A stretch of 64,000 nucleotides of DNA from Venturia oleaginea. Lineage: Eukaryota > Ascomycota > Dothideomycetes > Venturiales > Venturiaceae. Location of the stretch: assembly GCA_013176395.1 (NCBI GenBank), contig JABMLP010000020.1, positions 620,001-684,000 on the forward strand. Reading direction: 5' to 3'. The notes beneath the pieces were generated by a model. The model made no database searches. It was not told the DNA's origin and saw only the letters and a program-made list of their open reading frames with translations. Below are positions 21,552 to 34,189 of the stretch, one piece after another. Every line of letters starts with the position of its first letter. Within the stretch, counting starts at the first letter, position 1. A program made the position numbers and the translations under genes.

Positions 21552-24500
21552 ATGGCGCGACGAAGCCGAGGTGGGTACCTTCTGTTCATGAAAATTACCC
21601 TCTACATCTACCATCTACCATCATGCCTGCACATACGAGTTGTGACTATCTGCTAATCACATTCATTCTCAAATAGTCTCCAGCTTTCTGTCGCAATGGA
21701 GTCACCAGCCTCAATCCCCTTCACCATCCTCACCCGTTGATGCCAGCCCCCCGAAAGACGCCAATGCCAATGTCAAAGTTGCGCCTACCAAAGTCGACGA
21801 CTCAGCCTCACTGCAGACCTTCGACAATACCCCCGTGTCCTCCTCCGCAAACCTACACGACTTCTCCAACCAGACTTCGCCTTCGCCTTCGCCCAACGCC
21901 GCTCAGCGCACAAGGGCTGCTTCTGGGAGTAGGCCACCCTCGCGACCTGCGTCCATGGTGCAAACATATCAGCCTCCGCTTATGGAGGTCGCAAACGATA
22001 CGCCGCCTGAATTACAGCCCATCTTCACCTTCTTAAACAGCCATTCGAACAAATTATACCAAGAGGGTTACTTCCTAAAGTTACACGATCTGGACGGCCG
22101 TGGGAGACCGAGCGTAAACAGGACATGGCAGGAATGCTTCGCTGTATGTATAAGCGGAGCGCGTCTGGGAGGATTTGGCTAATCATGGCAGCAATTGGTC
22201 GGCACCGTTCTTTCGTTATGGGACGCAGCCGAGTTGGACAGTGCTGGAGAAGATGGCGAGGTGACACCTACCTTCATCAATTTGGCAGATGCGTCTATTA
22301 AAATGGTGAGATCGTATTTGACATGTCCGGACTAGGAAACAGTCTAATGTTGGCAAGCTCGAAACATTACCCATGAACGAACATGAGGGAGCGACACTCC
22401 AGAATGTGCTGAGCATATCGACGGCAGCCAACAACCGCTACCTTCTCCATTTCAACTCCCTCAATGCTTTGACGCAATGGACTGCTGGGATACGCTTGGC
22501 CATGTACGAACACGCGACATTGCAAGAAGCCTATACCGGATCTCTCATTGCCGGAAAAGGAAAACAGCTGAACAATATTCGTCAAGTCATGGAGCGAAGT
22601 AGGTTCAAGCACGAAGACTGGGCTCGTGTCCGATTCGGAGCTGGAACCCCATGGAGACGCTGCTGGTTTGTGATTACTCCTCCCGACGAGAAGGAGTACC
22701 AGAAGATGCAGAAGAAGTCAGCAAAGAAAAACTTGTACGACAAAGCTCCGATCCTAAAGGGTGATCTCAAGTTCTACGAAACCAGCAAGGTCACCAAGAA
22801 GACTATGCCCATGGCGACAATTTCGGATGCGTACTCGGCTTACGCAATATACCCACAATCTAAGCCGTTAATCGATCAATCGACTCTGGTAAAGGTCGAG
22901 GGAAAGATCACCATCCATTCCAAGCAAGAATCTGTGACGGAGGGATTGGTGTTTGTGATGCCAGAGACCCATCCTGCAGTGTCTGGGTTCGAAATGTTGT
23001 TGCGATTCTTGTTTCCAGTCTGGGACACTTTCGCGCTTTATGGACGACCGAATCGGTTGATTGCCGATGTCCTAGATCAACGAGGCCTTATGTTCGCCAT
23101 GCCCAAGGATCGAAGATACGGCTACCTTGAAATACTGGACGTGGCAGGACTGATCCACGCAGAAAACAGTAGCAGATGGGGCGAGCGAGAATGGCGCAAA
23201 AACATGAAGGAATTGACCTCGAAGCGAATGCTTGCTATATCTGATGGTGGAGGAGAAACTCTGGGACACCACAAGAGTGCCAGTAGAACGAGCCTGCCAG
23301 CACGCAGTCGTAGCAACACTTTGCGTTTTGACGATTCTCCGTCTGGCAGAAGCACACCGCAAGGCTATTCTACTCCGACTCGGATGGGCACTGCGCCTGC
23401 AGATCTGTCTTTGCAACATCGAAGATCTGCATCTGAAGCACACGGTTTCCGGGACAAATTCGTCCGCGACACACCGTCGGCTCTCTCGCAGAGATCGCAG
23501 GCGTACGGCGACGAGACTCCTCCACCGCGTCCACCTCCACATGGACAGTTCGCAGGTGAAAATGGAGCTCGCGGAACCGCGTTCGATAGCTCATCCGACC
23601 ACAGCGCAGAGGCGCCCTCGCCAGACGGGCAAGTTCCTCCAGAGCTAAAAGAAATGACCGCACGATCCCCACCTCCCGGTCCTGTGGGTGTCCCTCCAGG
23701 TTTCGCCCACACTCCATCGCAAAAGCCACGCACGAAACCGAATCAAGCTCATGATTTACGACGTGGCCAGTCCGATCTCGATCCAGCTACGCTCAGTCAG
23801 ATGGCCGAAGCCACTCAAGGGCGATCGAATCAAGCCGGAGCAGTACAGGGGCAGTCGCGACCACTGGACCAACACACTGGTCCAACCATCAACGGGTATC
23901 AAGGAGCCTACGATAATGGGCGTCGAAGCAATGATAACTTCCAACAAGGCGGGCTTTGGATTCCGAAATCGCGAGATCAATCTCGGTTAGCGACAATTCC
24001 CGCATCACCTTTCATCGAACAAGTATCACCAATACTAGATCGCGCAGGGGAGCAAGTGCTGCAACACCAAAATGCTCAGATGATGGCTCAAAATTCTGGT
24101 ATGAACATGGCTACGACCATAGGCCAGAATGGTGGTGGAGTATCGCCAGGTGAACTGAGTAGGGAGCTGTCTAGAGAAAAGCCAGGCCTCGAGCGTGCAG
24201 GCAGCTCATTTAGTCGTCGCAAACCAGTAGGGGAACCTGCACACTCCCAATCGGGCTATTCACAGCAGCGACAAGAATCGCCTCAGCGACTTCGCAAGGA
24301 CATGCCGCCGAATCAGATGCTACCACCAAACCATCCATGGCCAAATGCGCAGTCTCCCAATCCTTACGGCCAGCAGCAACAAGGCCCACCACAAGGCTAT
24401 AATGTCTATACGTCGCAGCAACAGCGAGTCCCAATATATCCTGGACCCGGCGGACCAGATCCGCGACGAGGTCAATCTCCAGATCGTCAACCAGGGTATC

Positions 24501-24670
24501 TTCCACAACAACAACAGCAGCAGCAGCAACATTCGCCACCAGATGGGGGCCAGCAGATACCTATACGCAGTGGACTACCGCCTCAGCAGTGGCCTAATGT
24601 TCAGCCGACAATGCAACAGCAGGAGCCTCAGCAGCCACGGTCTCAAGACCAGGGGCAGCAGTGGATTTAA
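21552..24670 (+). CDS. CAF120: Caf120-like PH-domain protein (CCR4-NOT associated)
   Basis: Four exons (21552-21570, 21677-22143, 22192-22305, 22358-24670) give 970 aa, with exact frame at each junction. A Ser/Pro-rich N-terminus leads to a fungal PH domain at ~110-260 (LYQEGYFLKLHDLDG... WQECFA/QLVGTVLSLWD... NRYLLHFNSLNALTQWTAGI). A conserved second region follows (AGTPWRRCWFVITPP... LKGDLKFYE). The C-terminal 450 residues are disordered, Pro/Gln/Ser-rich and end in runs of Gln (CAA/CAG repeats around 24505-24530). The family is linked to the CCR4-NOT deadenylation/transcription complex and cell-cortex proteins (yeast Caf120/Skg3). Length is close to fungal homologues. Confidence 0.9.
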
Positions 24671-26648
24671 TCGACTAATTTCTTATGTTCAAACATTGAC
24701 TTCCTCTATTTTCTCTAATGTTTGGTGTTTTGGTTGGCAGGAAAGCGGAGCATGCATGAATGTCAGTGGGATGTTGATGGAAGATGATGTTACGTAGGTT
24801 GTTTTCTGGATTGAGGGATTGAGGTGAGGAGGAAGCAGTTCAATCTTTCTTCATGCATACACTTTGGTTTGCTGTTTTTCTGCTTTTTTGTTCAGCATGG
24901 GACTGGCTTTTTATTTTTGGACAGAACCAAGCATTTGGCTGTTTTTGATGCATCGCGTCTTGCATTGGCATGGTCTATGGGCGTTGACTCTATTACATTT
25001 CATCATATCTTTAGCTCTAAATCATATTGGCTTGGCAGTGAGTAAGGTTCCAAATGGAATTCAACTTATATTTTATAGGGTTGGGCCTTTTTGAACAAAG
25101 GGAGTGGGGGAGGGGTTTAAGTAGACTTGGGTGGCAGTTCAATGAGATTCAATCCATATTTTCGACTTCGACAACTGTTTTCGCAACGGTGGGAGGTAAG
25201 GTACGATGAGATGTTAATTCATGCCCCTCCATTGCGCAAGCTCAAAGGTTTGACCTTTCTTAAATAGGATCTGATAGTTGGAGTGGGGAGGCGAGGTACA
25301 CCCGGGGCTCTGTCATTCTCTAAGCGCCGCCCCCTTATCTGGTCTCACCATCTATTATAGAGCCCATTTATACATCTCTGCGTGTTCCTCTTTGAATCAG
25401 AAAAAGAATTAATAGAGAAGTTCTGCCCAAGGAGAGACAGGGGAAATGGACTAATCAAAAGCAAGACACAGTTTGCGTACGAGGTCACAAGGATGGTTTC
25501 GTTAGGCAGTCCATTTCTCATGTCCCTCCTTCTTCTTTCCCTTTCCCTTCCCCTTAACAGGCATGTTGGACCTCCACCCTATCTTATAATCTACACCTTT
25601 GTGGAGCGCAGTTGCTATAGCTTGGCTTTGTACAAAATTCGACCACATCTTCCCCTCTTCTTCCTAGCTAACAATCTCCTCGCCTCCACCCTAAGAGTCC
25701 TCTCGAGCTTAAATGTGTAGTTACCATGGCCCGGCTTCGCACAGAACTTTACCAAATCGCCCTCATTATTCTTGTCCAAGAATGTTTGTGCATCTATCTC
25801 CAATCGAGACTCAAGTAGGACACGCCCACCACTTCTCTCAACTCCCCGGATCCCTCCATTGCACAAAAGGTAGAGAGGGAATCAGGAGATTGTGATGTGA
25901 GATCTGATCCTTTCATTTGGACGGGTGTGATACCTCAACCTTTGGCGGCCATGAACAAGAAGATCTCGACGGCTTTTGTATTCCTGCCGACATGAAGATG
26001 GAACGAGTTTGGAATCCTGTAAACTCGATTTCGATTTGCTGACGTTGAATTTATACCCCTTCAGTTTGCCTTTGGAGATGTAGTTCGACGTTCTTGTAGC
26101 TCAGTTTACTGATCCACATGGTTGTTTAACTCAAATTCAAGTGACTCGTTCCAACGACCTCATGGAATTGGTTGAATCTTTGTTGGACTTGCCGTCCGCA
26201 TGGCGATGGATTGATTACGGCCAAGTGCATGTAAGCCAGCCCACCGTACAACAAGACACCGACACAGGAAAAAGAGGAGGAGGGACAATCAAATATGCCC
26301 CTGGGGTTGGTCTCTCAACTCCACTCAGCCTTGGCCATGTGGCTGACGAATAACATCTTCAAACTGGGGGAACCCGATTCGATATAAATTTGAAAGAACT
26401 GGTATTAACACTCTATGTATTCCACTTTTCCATGTCCTCATTGTTGATAACATACACCCCTGCTATAGAATCTACTATGATTACCGCGCCCATCTCATGC
26501 TTTGCAGAGGTCATCCATCCCACCTGCCAAAGCTCCAGAATTTGTGGGCATGTACAATTACAAACGAACTGACAAAGGAAATTGTGCACTCGATAGACAC
26601 ACCAAGACACAATGCTGCCGATATAAGTCCTCCCGTCTATGATCCTGC
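24671..26648. other. Convergent intergenic region, no gene seen
   Basis: Nearly 2 kb between the Caf120 (+) and zinc transporter (-) 3' ends. It contains T-rich UTR-like sequence and a CT-rich block around 25520-25560. Short ORFs show no domain or splice logic. Confidence 0.45.
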
Positions 26649-28420
26649 CTATTTCTGTGAACTGGCTTTTGAGCTCGTTGCTTTGGACTGATTGCCACTG
26701 CCATTTGCAGCAGGAGCTGGGGTCACCTCACTAGGCGGACAGCATCTTGCTCCATCCGCACAGCCATCGTCACAGTCAAGCAGACATTCTGGATCATCGT
26801 TTGCCTCGCTCTCGCGACAAGAATCGGACTCGACACCTTCATTATCGGCAGCAAGTGCATTCTCGATCATACGATGCCCGTGTGTGGCCTCGCAGCAGAA
26901 TTCGGGTTGGATAGTTGAGCTGTGGATGCCATACTCGTGAAGACATATTCGAATTTGACGCGCGAGTTGCATGTATCGTTGAGATCCTTGATCCTTGAAT
27001 TCAAACGCCACTTGAACATGGAGAGACGCGACCAGCTTGGTATCGCTGAGTTGCCAAACGTGGAGATGATGACATGACACAATATCGGAGAATGCAGTGA
27101 TATCTTCTTTGATATCTTCGATATCAAGACCGGCAGGTACAGCCTGGAGTAGAATTCGCGAGGCGGCCTTACAAAGTGGGATCGCGGAACAAAGAATGAT
27201 GACTGTAATGATCAGAGAAATAACAGGATCGGTGTAGAAGCGCCACGAAAAGTCGGTCAACCAGATGAAGAGAGCAGAGGCGATAACACCAATGTTTCCT
27301 AAAGCGTCACCCATGACGTGAAGGAAGACACCGCGCATGTTCAAATCGTCATGAGAGTGGCCGTGTGCGCCCTTGCTAGACTCTTTTGGCTTCGCGTGAT
27401 TATGAGACTTGTGCGCAGAGCTGTTGAGAGACTTCTTCTTCTTCCCGTGGCTATCATGGCTGGATAGTTTCGACAATAGAGGCGTTTGTTCTCCTGGGGC
27501 CGTCTTGGCAGCAACCTCCTCACCATCAACGTCCGTATCGGTACCTGATCCCGACTCCACATCCTCCAGTCTGCTAGCCGCAATGATCTCGTTCCTGAAA
27601 GACGCTGGGTGAACAGGGATGTCATCCAATGAAGAGTATGCCCGAGATCGTGATCGACTATGTTGGCGTTTCTGGCCTGGAGTTCGCTTGACAGCAGAGG
27701 TGCTTGGGACAGTCGGAGGGGACGACATTTCTCCTGAGGATCTATGCAGTTTCTTCAAGTTGCTGTAAGACGAGAAGCCATCGACTTGACTCTGCGGAAG
27801 CACATCTGCTACATTTCCGCTCTCGTCGGCAATAGCTTCGGCCGTGTCGTGTGGATGCTCGTGTGAATGGGCGTGTCCTTCTTCAGCATCAGCCAGCTCG
27901 TTGTGTCCGTGAGAATGCGAATGTCCAGCTTCTGCGCCATGTGAATGACCACCGTGTGAATGTCCGTGATCGTGGAATAGGAATAGTCCGATGATATTGG
28001 AGGCGAGACCAAAGCATCCGACAATCATGACCAGCATGGGGTGAGAGACTTCTTGTGGCTCAAAGAATCGCTGTATAGCTTCGAGAAAGATGGAGAGACA
28101 TAGCGCCACGAGGAACACGCCATTGACGAGGGCACCTAAGGTTTCGGCTCGTTGCCACTGTTGTATACATTAGCAGTCGCTTTGCTCAGCTCGAGATGGA
28201 AGCATACGCCGTAAGTGTACTGGCTCGACCTCGCCTTGTTGCCTGCGATTTGCACTGCCCATAAGCCAACGCAAAGGGAGATAACATCGTTCAACATGTG
28301 AAAAGAATCCGCTACCAAGGCCAACGACTTTGTGGAATACCCGGCAATCAGCTCGATGAAGAAAAATAGACCGTCTATGGCCAGCAGGATCTGTATGCGG
28401 CGCGATTTGGAGAGTGCCAT
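26649..28420 (-). CDS. CDF-family zinc transporter (Zrc1/Cot1 type)
   Basis: Two minus-strand exons (28420-28208, 28157-26649) give 573 aa. The intron has GTATGC, GCTAAT and CAACAG signals and joins as QYTYG/WQRAETLGALVNGVFL. Six transmembrane segments are recognisable. The metal site HxxxD occurs in segment 2 (SFHMLNDVI) and segment 5 (HVMGDALGNIG). The His-rich loop typical of zinc transporters lies after segment 4 (HDHGHSHGGHSHG... HSHSHGHNE), with a second smaller one (GAHGHSHDD). The cytosolic C-terminal domain (LQAVPAGLDIEDIKEDI... HHLHVWQLSD) is complete, followed by an acidic Cys-containing tail (CLLDCDDGCADGARCCPP). Family members move zinc into the vacuole by proton exchange. Confidence 0.93.
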
Positions 28421-28985
28421 TGTTGGTCGTGGGTGGCAGAGATGCGATGGGCGCGGCTTGAAGGAGGAGACGGCAGTCCTTTCAGGTGTTCGACGGAAAA
28501 ATGAGGTTCGGATGACTACTGAATATGCATTATACAGCTGGCTTCAGTTGTTTGTGTTATGACCATTCCTTCCACACCTTCTGCTCCGTTTCGCGGACAA
28601 GTGGCGTCTTGTGTGGTTCTGAGACATTCGGCCCGTGAGCAAAGTATTCTTTCACTGTCTTGCTTATTTTTTGAAGTGTACGCAGGATCACGCATGCAAG
28701 GTACCACAGAAGGAGCATTATGCCTGCCCAAAGGTCCATTCACAGCAATTATACCTCAACAACGTCACAGTTTCGGCTCAAAAGTGGCAACGCCGCACAG
28801 CCTTGCCAAGGCCGAAAGGGATGCCTCCAACCGGAATGATCTATCCCGCTTGTACCATGATGTTTCAAGTCCATCCTAATACCTTCTCCTTGTTTCTACG
28901 AAGTACTCGTACTCCTAAATACTTGCAGACAGGTGAAAGAACTCTCACCTCGGCGACAACATGACGAAAACATCAGGCTCTGCTA
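28421..28985. other. Intergenic, no gene seen
   Basis: Upstream of the zinc transporter and downstream of the DUF202 gene, both on the minus strand. No coding signal was found. Confidence 0.4.
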
Positions 28986-29811
28986 TCAGCCTCTATCGAA
29001 TGCTTTGTCAATCGACACCCCGACAACTAGCGTGAACAGTGTGATACATAGCTAGAGAATGTCAGCAGGTGACTCGACATAGCATTCCCTGTCTCAGAAA
29101 ACCCACCAGGATCGCTCCTATCATAATAACGTTGATCTCCCATCCGCCAGCAATCACCTTGCCGCGAACAATGGCACTTTGCTGTCTCCAGAATCGAATT
29201 GCCCCGAGTAACAGCACAACGATTGCGGATATGATAAAACATGCCGCCAAAGGGGTGCCCGTCACAAAGAAACCAAAATCTTTCGCTGGATCATAGCTAT
29301 GCTGTAAGCGGAAAAGCTGCGCTATCGTTACTCCTGTCACCGACAAGGCAAGCGAGGTTCGTAGATATCCCATGAAGGTCCTTTCGAGAGCTGAGATGCA
29401 AACTGAATTAGCGAATGTGCATCAAGAGAGGTCAGTCTTGCGATTGGAGGTGCAGAAAGTACCTAGATGGTCTCGACGATGCCTCGCATCCACTTTGATG
29501 CTAACCTCACTCCCCCACATCCTTGCAATCCAGTCATACCACCTGGGCTCCTGTCTAAAAAGCGTGTATGTGTTGATGGCGTAGTGTCGAGTGAGCTCAT
29601 CATCAGTTCCGTTGGGGATGTTTGATAATCGTCTCTGTACAAGACGTCCTCTTTGCGATTGGGTGGCTGAGAATTCAGGTAGACTGATCGCATCACGCTG
29701 GTCATAGGAATGCAGAAGATCTTGCGCAGTCGAACCACGCTGTGGGAACTGGTCGCGAGCTTCTGAGGTTGAGTTCGACGAATGTGGGAACGCTGGATTG
29801 GCTAGGGCCAT
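28986..29811 (-). CDS. DUF202-family membrane protein
   Basis: Three minus-strand exons (29811-29463, 29390-29107, 29051-28986) give 232 aa. Intron 1 joins ...RRDHL/ALERTFMGYLRTS, the diagnostic DUF202 motif; intron 2 joins GAIL/LCITLFTLVVGV. The N-terminal ~100 residues are hydrophilic and likely cytosolic. Three hydrophobic segments follow (LRTSLALSVTGVTIAQLF, PLAACFIISAIVVLLLGAI, NVIMIGAIL/LCITLFTLVV). The same domain forms the membrane part of vacuolar VTC proteins, but no SPX or TTM domain is present here, so the function is unknown. Confidence 0.87.
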
Positions 29812-30612
29812 GCTGCCCGATCATGGAGCATAAATCGATTGCTATGGTTGGAGACTTTGGTATTGCAGAGCAGTGGTACAGCTATCGAGCAATCGCATGA
29901 TGACTCGGAGAAAGGACATGTTCTGATTTACAGAGATACAGCCGGAGCCGTTGCGGGTCGTCTTTTGCGGAGCACAGCCAAAACCTAAACTCCATCTCAC
30001 CAGTCATCTGCCGAGATCGTAGCGTTCGTAGCCAATAACCATGCTCCGATTCACGAATAGCTAGCAGTTGCATAACATATAGAATAAAATCATTGCACAA
30101 AGACGGGAATTCAGTCTCAAATTCGCAGTGATGCCCTTCACGTCATGGCAAGGAATAATCAGCCGTTGAAATGGATGGTGTTGCGCCGATGGCCAATCCA
30201 GGGTCACAGCCGATTCATCATTCATGTCCGCCAAGCAACAACATACTTGTATACAATACTCTCAAGTCATGATCAGTGTAGTTAAATTTCTGGGGAAATC
30301 ATCCTTCCATATCCCCAGAAGTTGATCGATATAGATCTCAAATTGAGGGTGTTGCATTGGAGCAAGTTGTTGGCGGACATGAAATGATGAACCCACGGTG
30401 GTGTTATTCCTTCGGCACCAATCCTGTGGCTGGAATCAAACGTTGTCCAGACGAAAATTGACCAGGCAGTTGAAGCTACGATACAAGCAATGGCAAATTT
30501 CACCGGTACAAAGAAAGGGCGAGAAAAGCAACTCCGACGCCCCCGTCAGAGTTCAAACGAGTTGGTATACAATATATACAGGGCCAAATGTTCAGGTTCT
30601 CGACATTAAGAT
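29812..30612. other. Intergenic, no gene seen
   Basis: 800 bp between two minus-strand genes. No domain-bearing ORF, tRNA or repeat was noticed. Confidence 0.4.
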
Positions 30613-32139
30613 CTACCGATCGACCTCACCTGCGGTTTGGGTTAGTATACGTACATAGGACGTATCAATCAGAGCGCGTAGACTTACCAAACACCAAATC
30701 CATGGTTCCGATGATGGCGACCGCATCAGCCAACAGATGTCCTCTTGAAATCTGATCGAAGCAACTCAAATGCGCAAAGCCTGGAGCCCTGACCTTACAC
30801 CTGTACGGTCTCTCACTTCCGTCGCTGACCAAATACACTCCCATCTCACCCTTCGGCGCCTCAATTGCTGAGTAAGTCTCACCTGGCGGCACCGAGTAGC
30901 CCTTGCTGAAAAGCAGGAAATGATGGATCAACGCTTCCATGTTCTCCTTCATTGCTGCTCGTGGCGGTGGGGCGATTTTGTAGTCCTCTACCTTGATGGG
31001 TCCGGTTGGCATCTTGTTCAAGCACTGATGGATGATACGCAATGATTGTCTGAATTCTTCCATTCGGCACAAGTATCGGTCGTAGCAGTCACCATTCACA
31101 CCGACTGGAACGTCAAACTCGACCTGGTCATAAGCATCGTAAGGCTGGCTTTTACGGATGTCCCATGGAACACCGGAACCACGGAGCATAACACCACTGA
31201 AAGAGTAATTCAGTGCGTCCGCAGCTGATACAACACCGACGCCCTTGGTCCGACCGATCCAGATTCGGTTGTCTGTGAGTAGCTCTTCGGTCTCGTCAAT
31301 GCGATCACTAAATTGGGTAGCCCATTGATAAATATCATCCAAGAGTCCAATTGGAATGTCTTGAGAGACACCACCTGGTCTGACGTATGCCGAATGGAGG
31401 CGAGCGCCCGAGACACGTTCGTAAAATTCCTGATTCTGTTAACCGACCTAGATATATCTCTAGATATGAAAACCCTTACCATAAGCTTCTCTCGCTCCTC
31501 GAATCCCCACAAGAATGGAGTCAGTGCACCGACATCCATAGCGTGAGACAGAACGGACATGAGATGATTCAGGATACGGGTGATCTCTGCGAACAATGTC
31601 CGTATCCACTTTGCCCTCTCCGGGATCTCAATATTCAAAAGCTTCTCCACACCGAGCGAGAAACACTGCTCGTTGGTCATCATGCTGACATAGTCGAATC
31701 GATCGAAGTATGGGAGAGCCTGAAGGTATGTGCGGTACTCAATGAGCTTCTCGGTTCCACGATGTAAAAGGCCTACGTGAGGATCAGCGCGGACAATTTC
31801 TTCGCCGTTGAGTTCCAAGATAAGGCGCAAAACTCCATGGGCAGCTGGATGCTGAGGACCGAAATTGACTGTGTAATGCCTGATTTTGCGCTGGTTTGGA
31901 TCGTCGGATGCGTCGTTTGCCATGTTCATGTTCAGCGAGTCATCTTCAATTGGCTGGTTGAACGACATGTCCACCGGTATCATTCGTGTGCGGCCCAATT
32001 CTGCCTCTGCTGCAGGTCTCTGGACGGTGGAGGAGATAGGACGAGTGAAGCATCGTAGGACTCGCGAAGTGTTGACTTGGGGACGGGGACACAGCCGCTT
32101 CGCCGTGTGGTTAGCCAGGCGGGTGATGTTGACGGGCAT
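30613..32139 (-). CDS. nuo-49: Mitochondrial complex I 49-kDa subunit (NDUFS2/NuoD)
   Basis: Three minus-strand exons (32139-31480, 31429-30688, 30629-30613) give 472 aa. The N-terminus is Arg/Ser-rich and acidic-poor, fitting a mitochondrial presequence ([20 protein letters not shown]). Strongly conserved blocks follow: [20 protein letters not shown], the HRGTEKLIE segment, [48 protein letters not shown], and the C-terminal [21 protein letters not shown]. The last exon is 17 nt and restores the invariant FGEVDR terminus via GTAAGT, TACTAAC and CGCAG signals. The subunit helps form the ubiquinone-binding site of NADH:ubiquinone oxidoreductase. It shares a 243-bp divergent promoter with the AC40 gene. 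Confidence 0.96.
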
Positions 32140-32382
32140 TGTCAATGGTTTGAATGTAGCCCGTACAAGACTTGAGGCAGAGGAAAGGGTGGAGTGGAGA
32201 GTTTATTGGTGGCCAATATCAAGGACGTCAGGCAAGAGATGGAGCTAGCCAATTTGTCCGCAATGCTGATAGCTACGCACAGGCCCAGTTTTACTGAGCA
32301 CTGAGCCGCTTTTAAATGGGGCATGGAACTGACGAAACTTTTTTAAAATAATTCGACAACCACGCTGACATCTCACAATACA
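32140..32382. promoter_or_regulatory. Compact divergent promoter, complex I 49-kDa / AC40
   Basis: Only 243 bp separate the two start codons, so both promoters overlap. A T/A-rich block (ttttttaaaataatt) at about 32338-32352 lies 30-45 bp before the AC40 ATG. Confidence 0.55.
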
Positions 32383-33583
32383 ATGGTGCGCCCAGGTGCA
32401 AATGAGGGAATGCTCGACAGGCGGAAGCTCGTCGAATTCCAAGCCGAAAAGATTCGTCAAGTCCAGACCAATGAATATCCTCAGTACTTCCCAGGCGAGT
32501 CTGACGAGTGGACCGTAGCCAAATTCAAGGACCGACTTCAGATCAAAATCCACGAGTCCGCGCCTTTCGATTCAACATTTTCAATAATAGGGGTGGACGC
32601 TAGCATTGCGAACGCCTTTCGCCGAATACTTCTCGCCGAAGTGCCTTCTCTGTGCATCGAAAACGTCTACATCAACAACAATACCTCCATAATACAAGAT
32701 GAAGTCCTGGCGCAGCGACTGGGCTTGATTCCTCTTCAAGCAAATCCAGAAGGATTGAGATGGATGAAATGGGTCAAAAAGGCTACATCTGGAGAAACCG
32801 AGAGCAGGCTGAGCGACTACAACACTGTCATACTGGAACTCAAAGTGGAATGCACATGGAAAGAGAATGGCAAGCAATTGTACCGACAAGGCGAAAACGA
32901 CCCAAAAAAGCTCTACAACAACTCAAACGGTGGGTGAAAGATGTCTCGTTTCTTAGACCGAGTGAATGCTAATGTAGTATGAAGTCTACGCGCATCAGAT
33001 GCATTTCACAAATTCAGGACGCCAGGAGGATTTCTTTAAAGAGGAGGAAGGTACTCAGGTCAAAGCCGTTAATCCAGACATTCTCATCGCCAAACTACGA
33101 CCCGGCCAAGTCATAGATCTTACCATGCACTGTCACAAGGGCATCGGTGCGGACCATGCCAAATTCTCCCCAGTTGCTACAGCTTCGTATCGTCTGCTGC
33201 CACAGATCGACATTCTGAACCCAATTCTCGGCGATGCGGCCAAAAAATTCCAACATTGCTTCCCCCGAGGCGTCATAGACCTCAAGTCAGTGACAAAGGC
33301 TGAGTCTCAAGAGAAGGACGGAATGTATGCCGGTATGGAAGGTCAAGTTCGACCTGTTGTGGCAGATCCCATGCGCGACACTGTCTCACGAGAGGTCCTA
33401 CGGCATGACGAGTTCAAGGGTAAAGTACGACTGGGTAGAGTGAGAGACCATTTCATCTTCAGAGTCGAATCTGTAGGACAGTACGAGAGCGAAGAACTCT
33501 TCCTCGAAAGCATCAAGCTACTGAAGGCTAAGTGTGCGAGGATGAAGAGGTCACTAGGCGAGCTCAATGGACTTGGTTCGTAG
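32383..33583 (+). CDS. RPC40: DNA-directed RNA polymerases I and III subunit AC40
   Basis: Two exons (32383-32929, 32985-33583) give 381 aa. The intron (GTGGGT donor, GAAG acceptor) joins NSN/VYAHQMHF; a nearer TAG acceptor would give a stop, so the one 7 nt later is used. The alpha-motif is present (DASIANAFRRILLAEVPSL), as is the D-domain insert region and ILIAKLRPGQVIDLTMHCHKG. The C-terminus resembles RPAC1 (DHFIFRVESVGQYESEELFLESI). The protein pairs with AC19 to form the alpha-like assembly platform of polymerases I and III. Length is slightly greater than yeast Rpc40 (335 aa). Confidence 0.95.
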
Positions 33584-34189
33584 TGGTGGCTTTCGGCATT
33601 CTTTTACACTCTTGGACTGTCGCCCTGAATGGGATCATTTTCATTCTGCATAGCATCGGCGTTGGGAATATCTGAAGTACGATTATGAAAAGGGGTCAAA
33701 ATGATAGGCCTTATATACTGGCATGGAAGGATGCTGGATTGCTTACGCTTTCCATAGAATAGCGGACGGCGGAGCGATCGCTAATCCACGATTTCCTGAA
33801 AAGCGCCATCCAATTCGTCAAGATTTAAGACCAATTCTGTGCTGCCCAATCTTAGGACGTTAATTTGAAGGTTAGTTCTCGGACCTTGCGCGATTGGCAA
33901 ACAAATGGATTGTTCTCCAGACAAGGCGAAGACGAAAATTTCAACCGAAATGATGTCTTGTTGACGACTCCACTTTAGAGATATGGAAAAGAAAGTGCTC
34001 TCCAGAGGAAGACGGTGGTGTCTTCAAGAGCCTGGGATTACTGGACATGGTCTCGTAGATTGGCAGCCAAGAATGTCGGTACCGCGTTTGCGGCTTTCCA
34101 GTCGGTTCGTGGGTAACAGCGTCGATCGATGAGTTCGAACATGAAGTTCAGGCATAAACGATATTGTGTTGACGGTAGAGCGTGTACTA
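33584..34189. other. Intergenic, no gene seen
   Basis: Holds the AC40 3' flank and AT-rich sequence. No coding signal was found. Confidence 0.35.
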
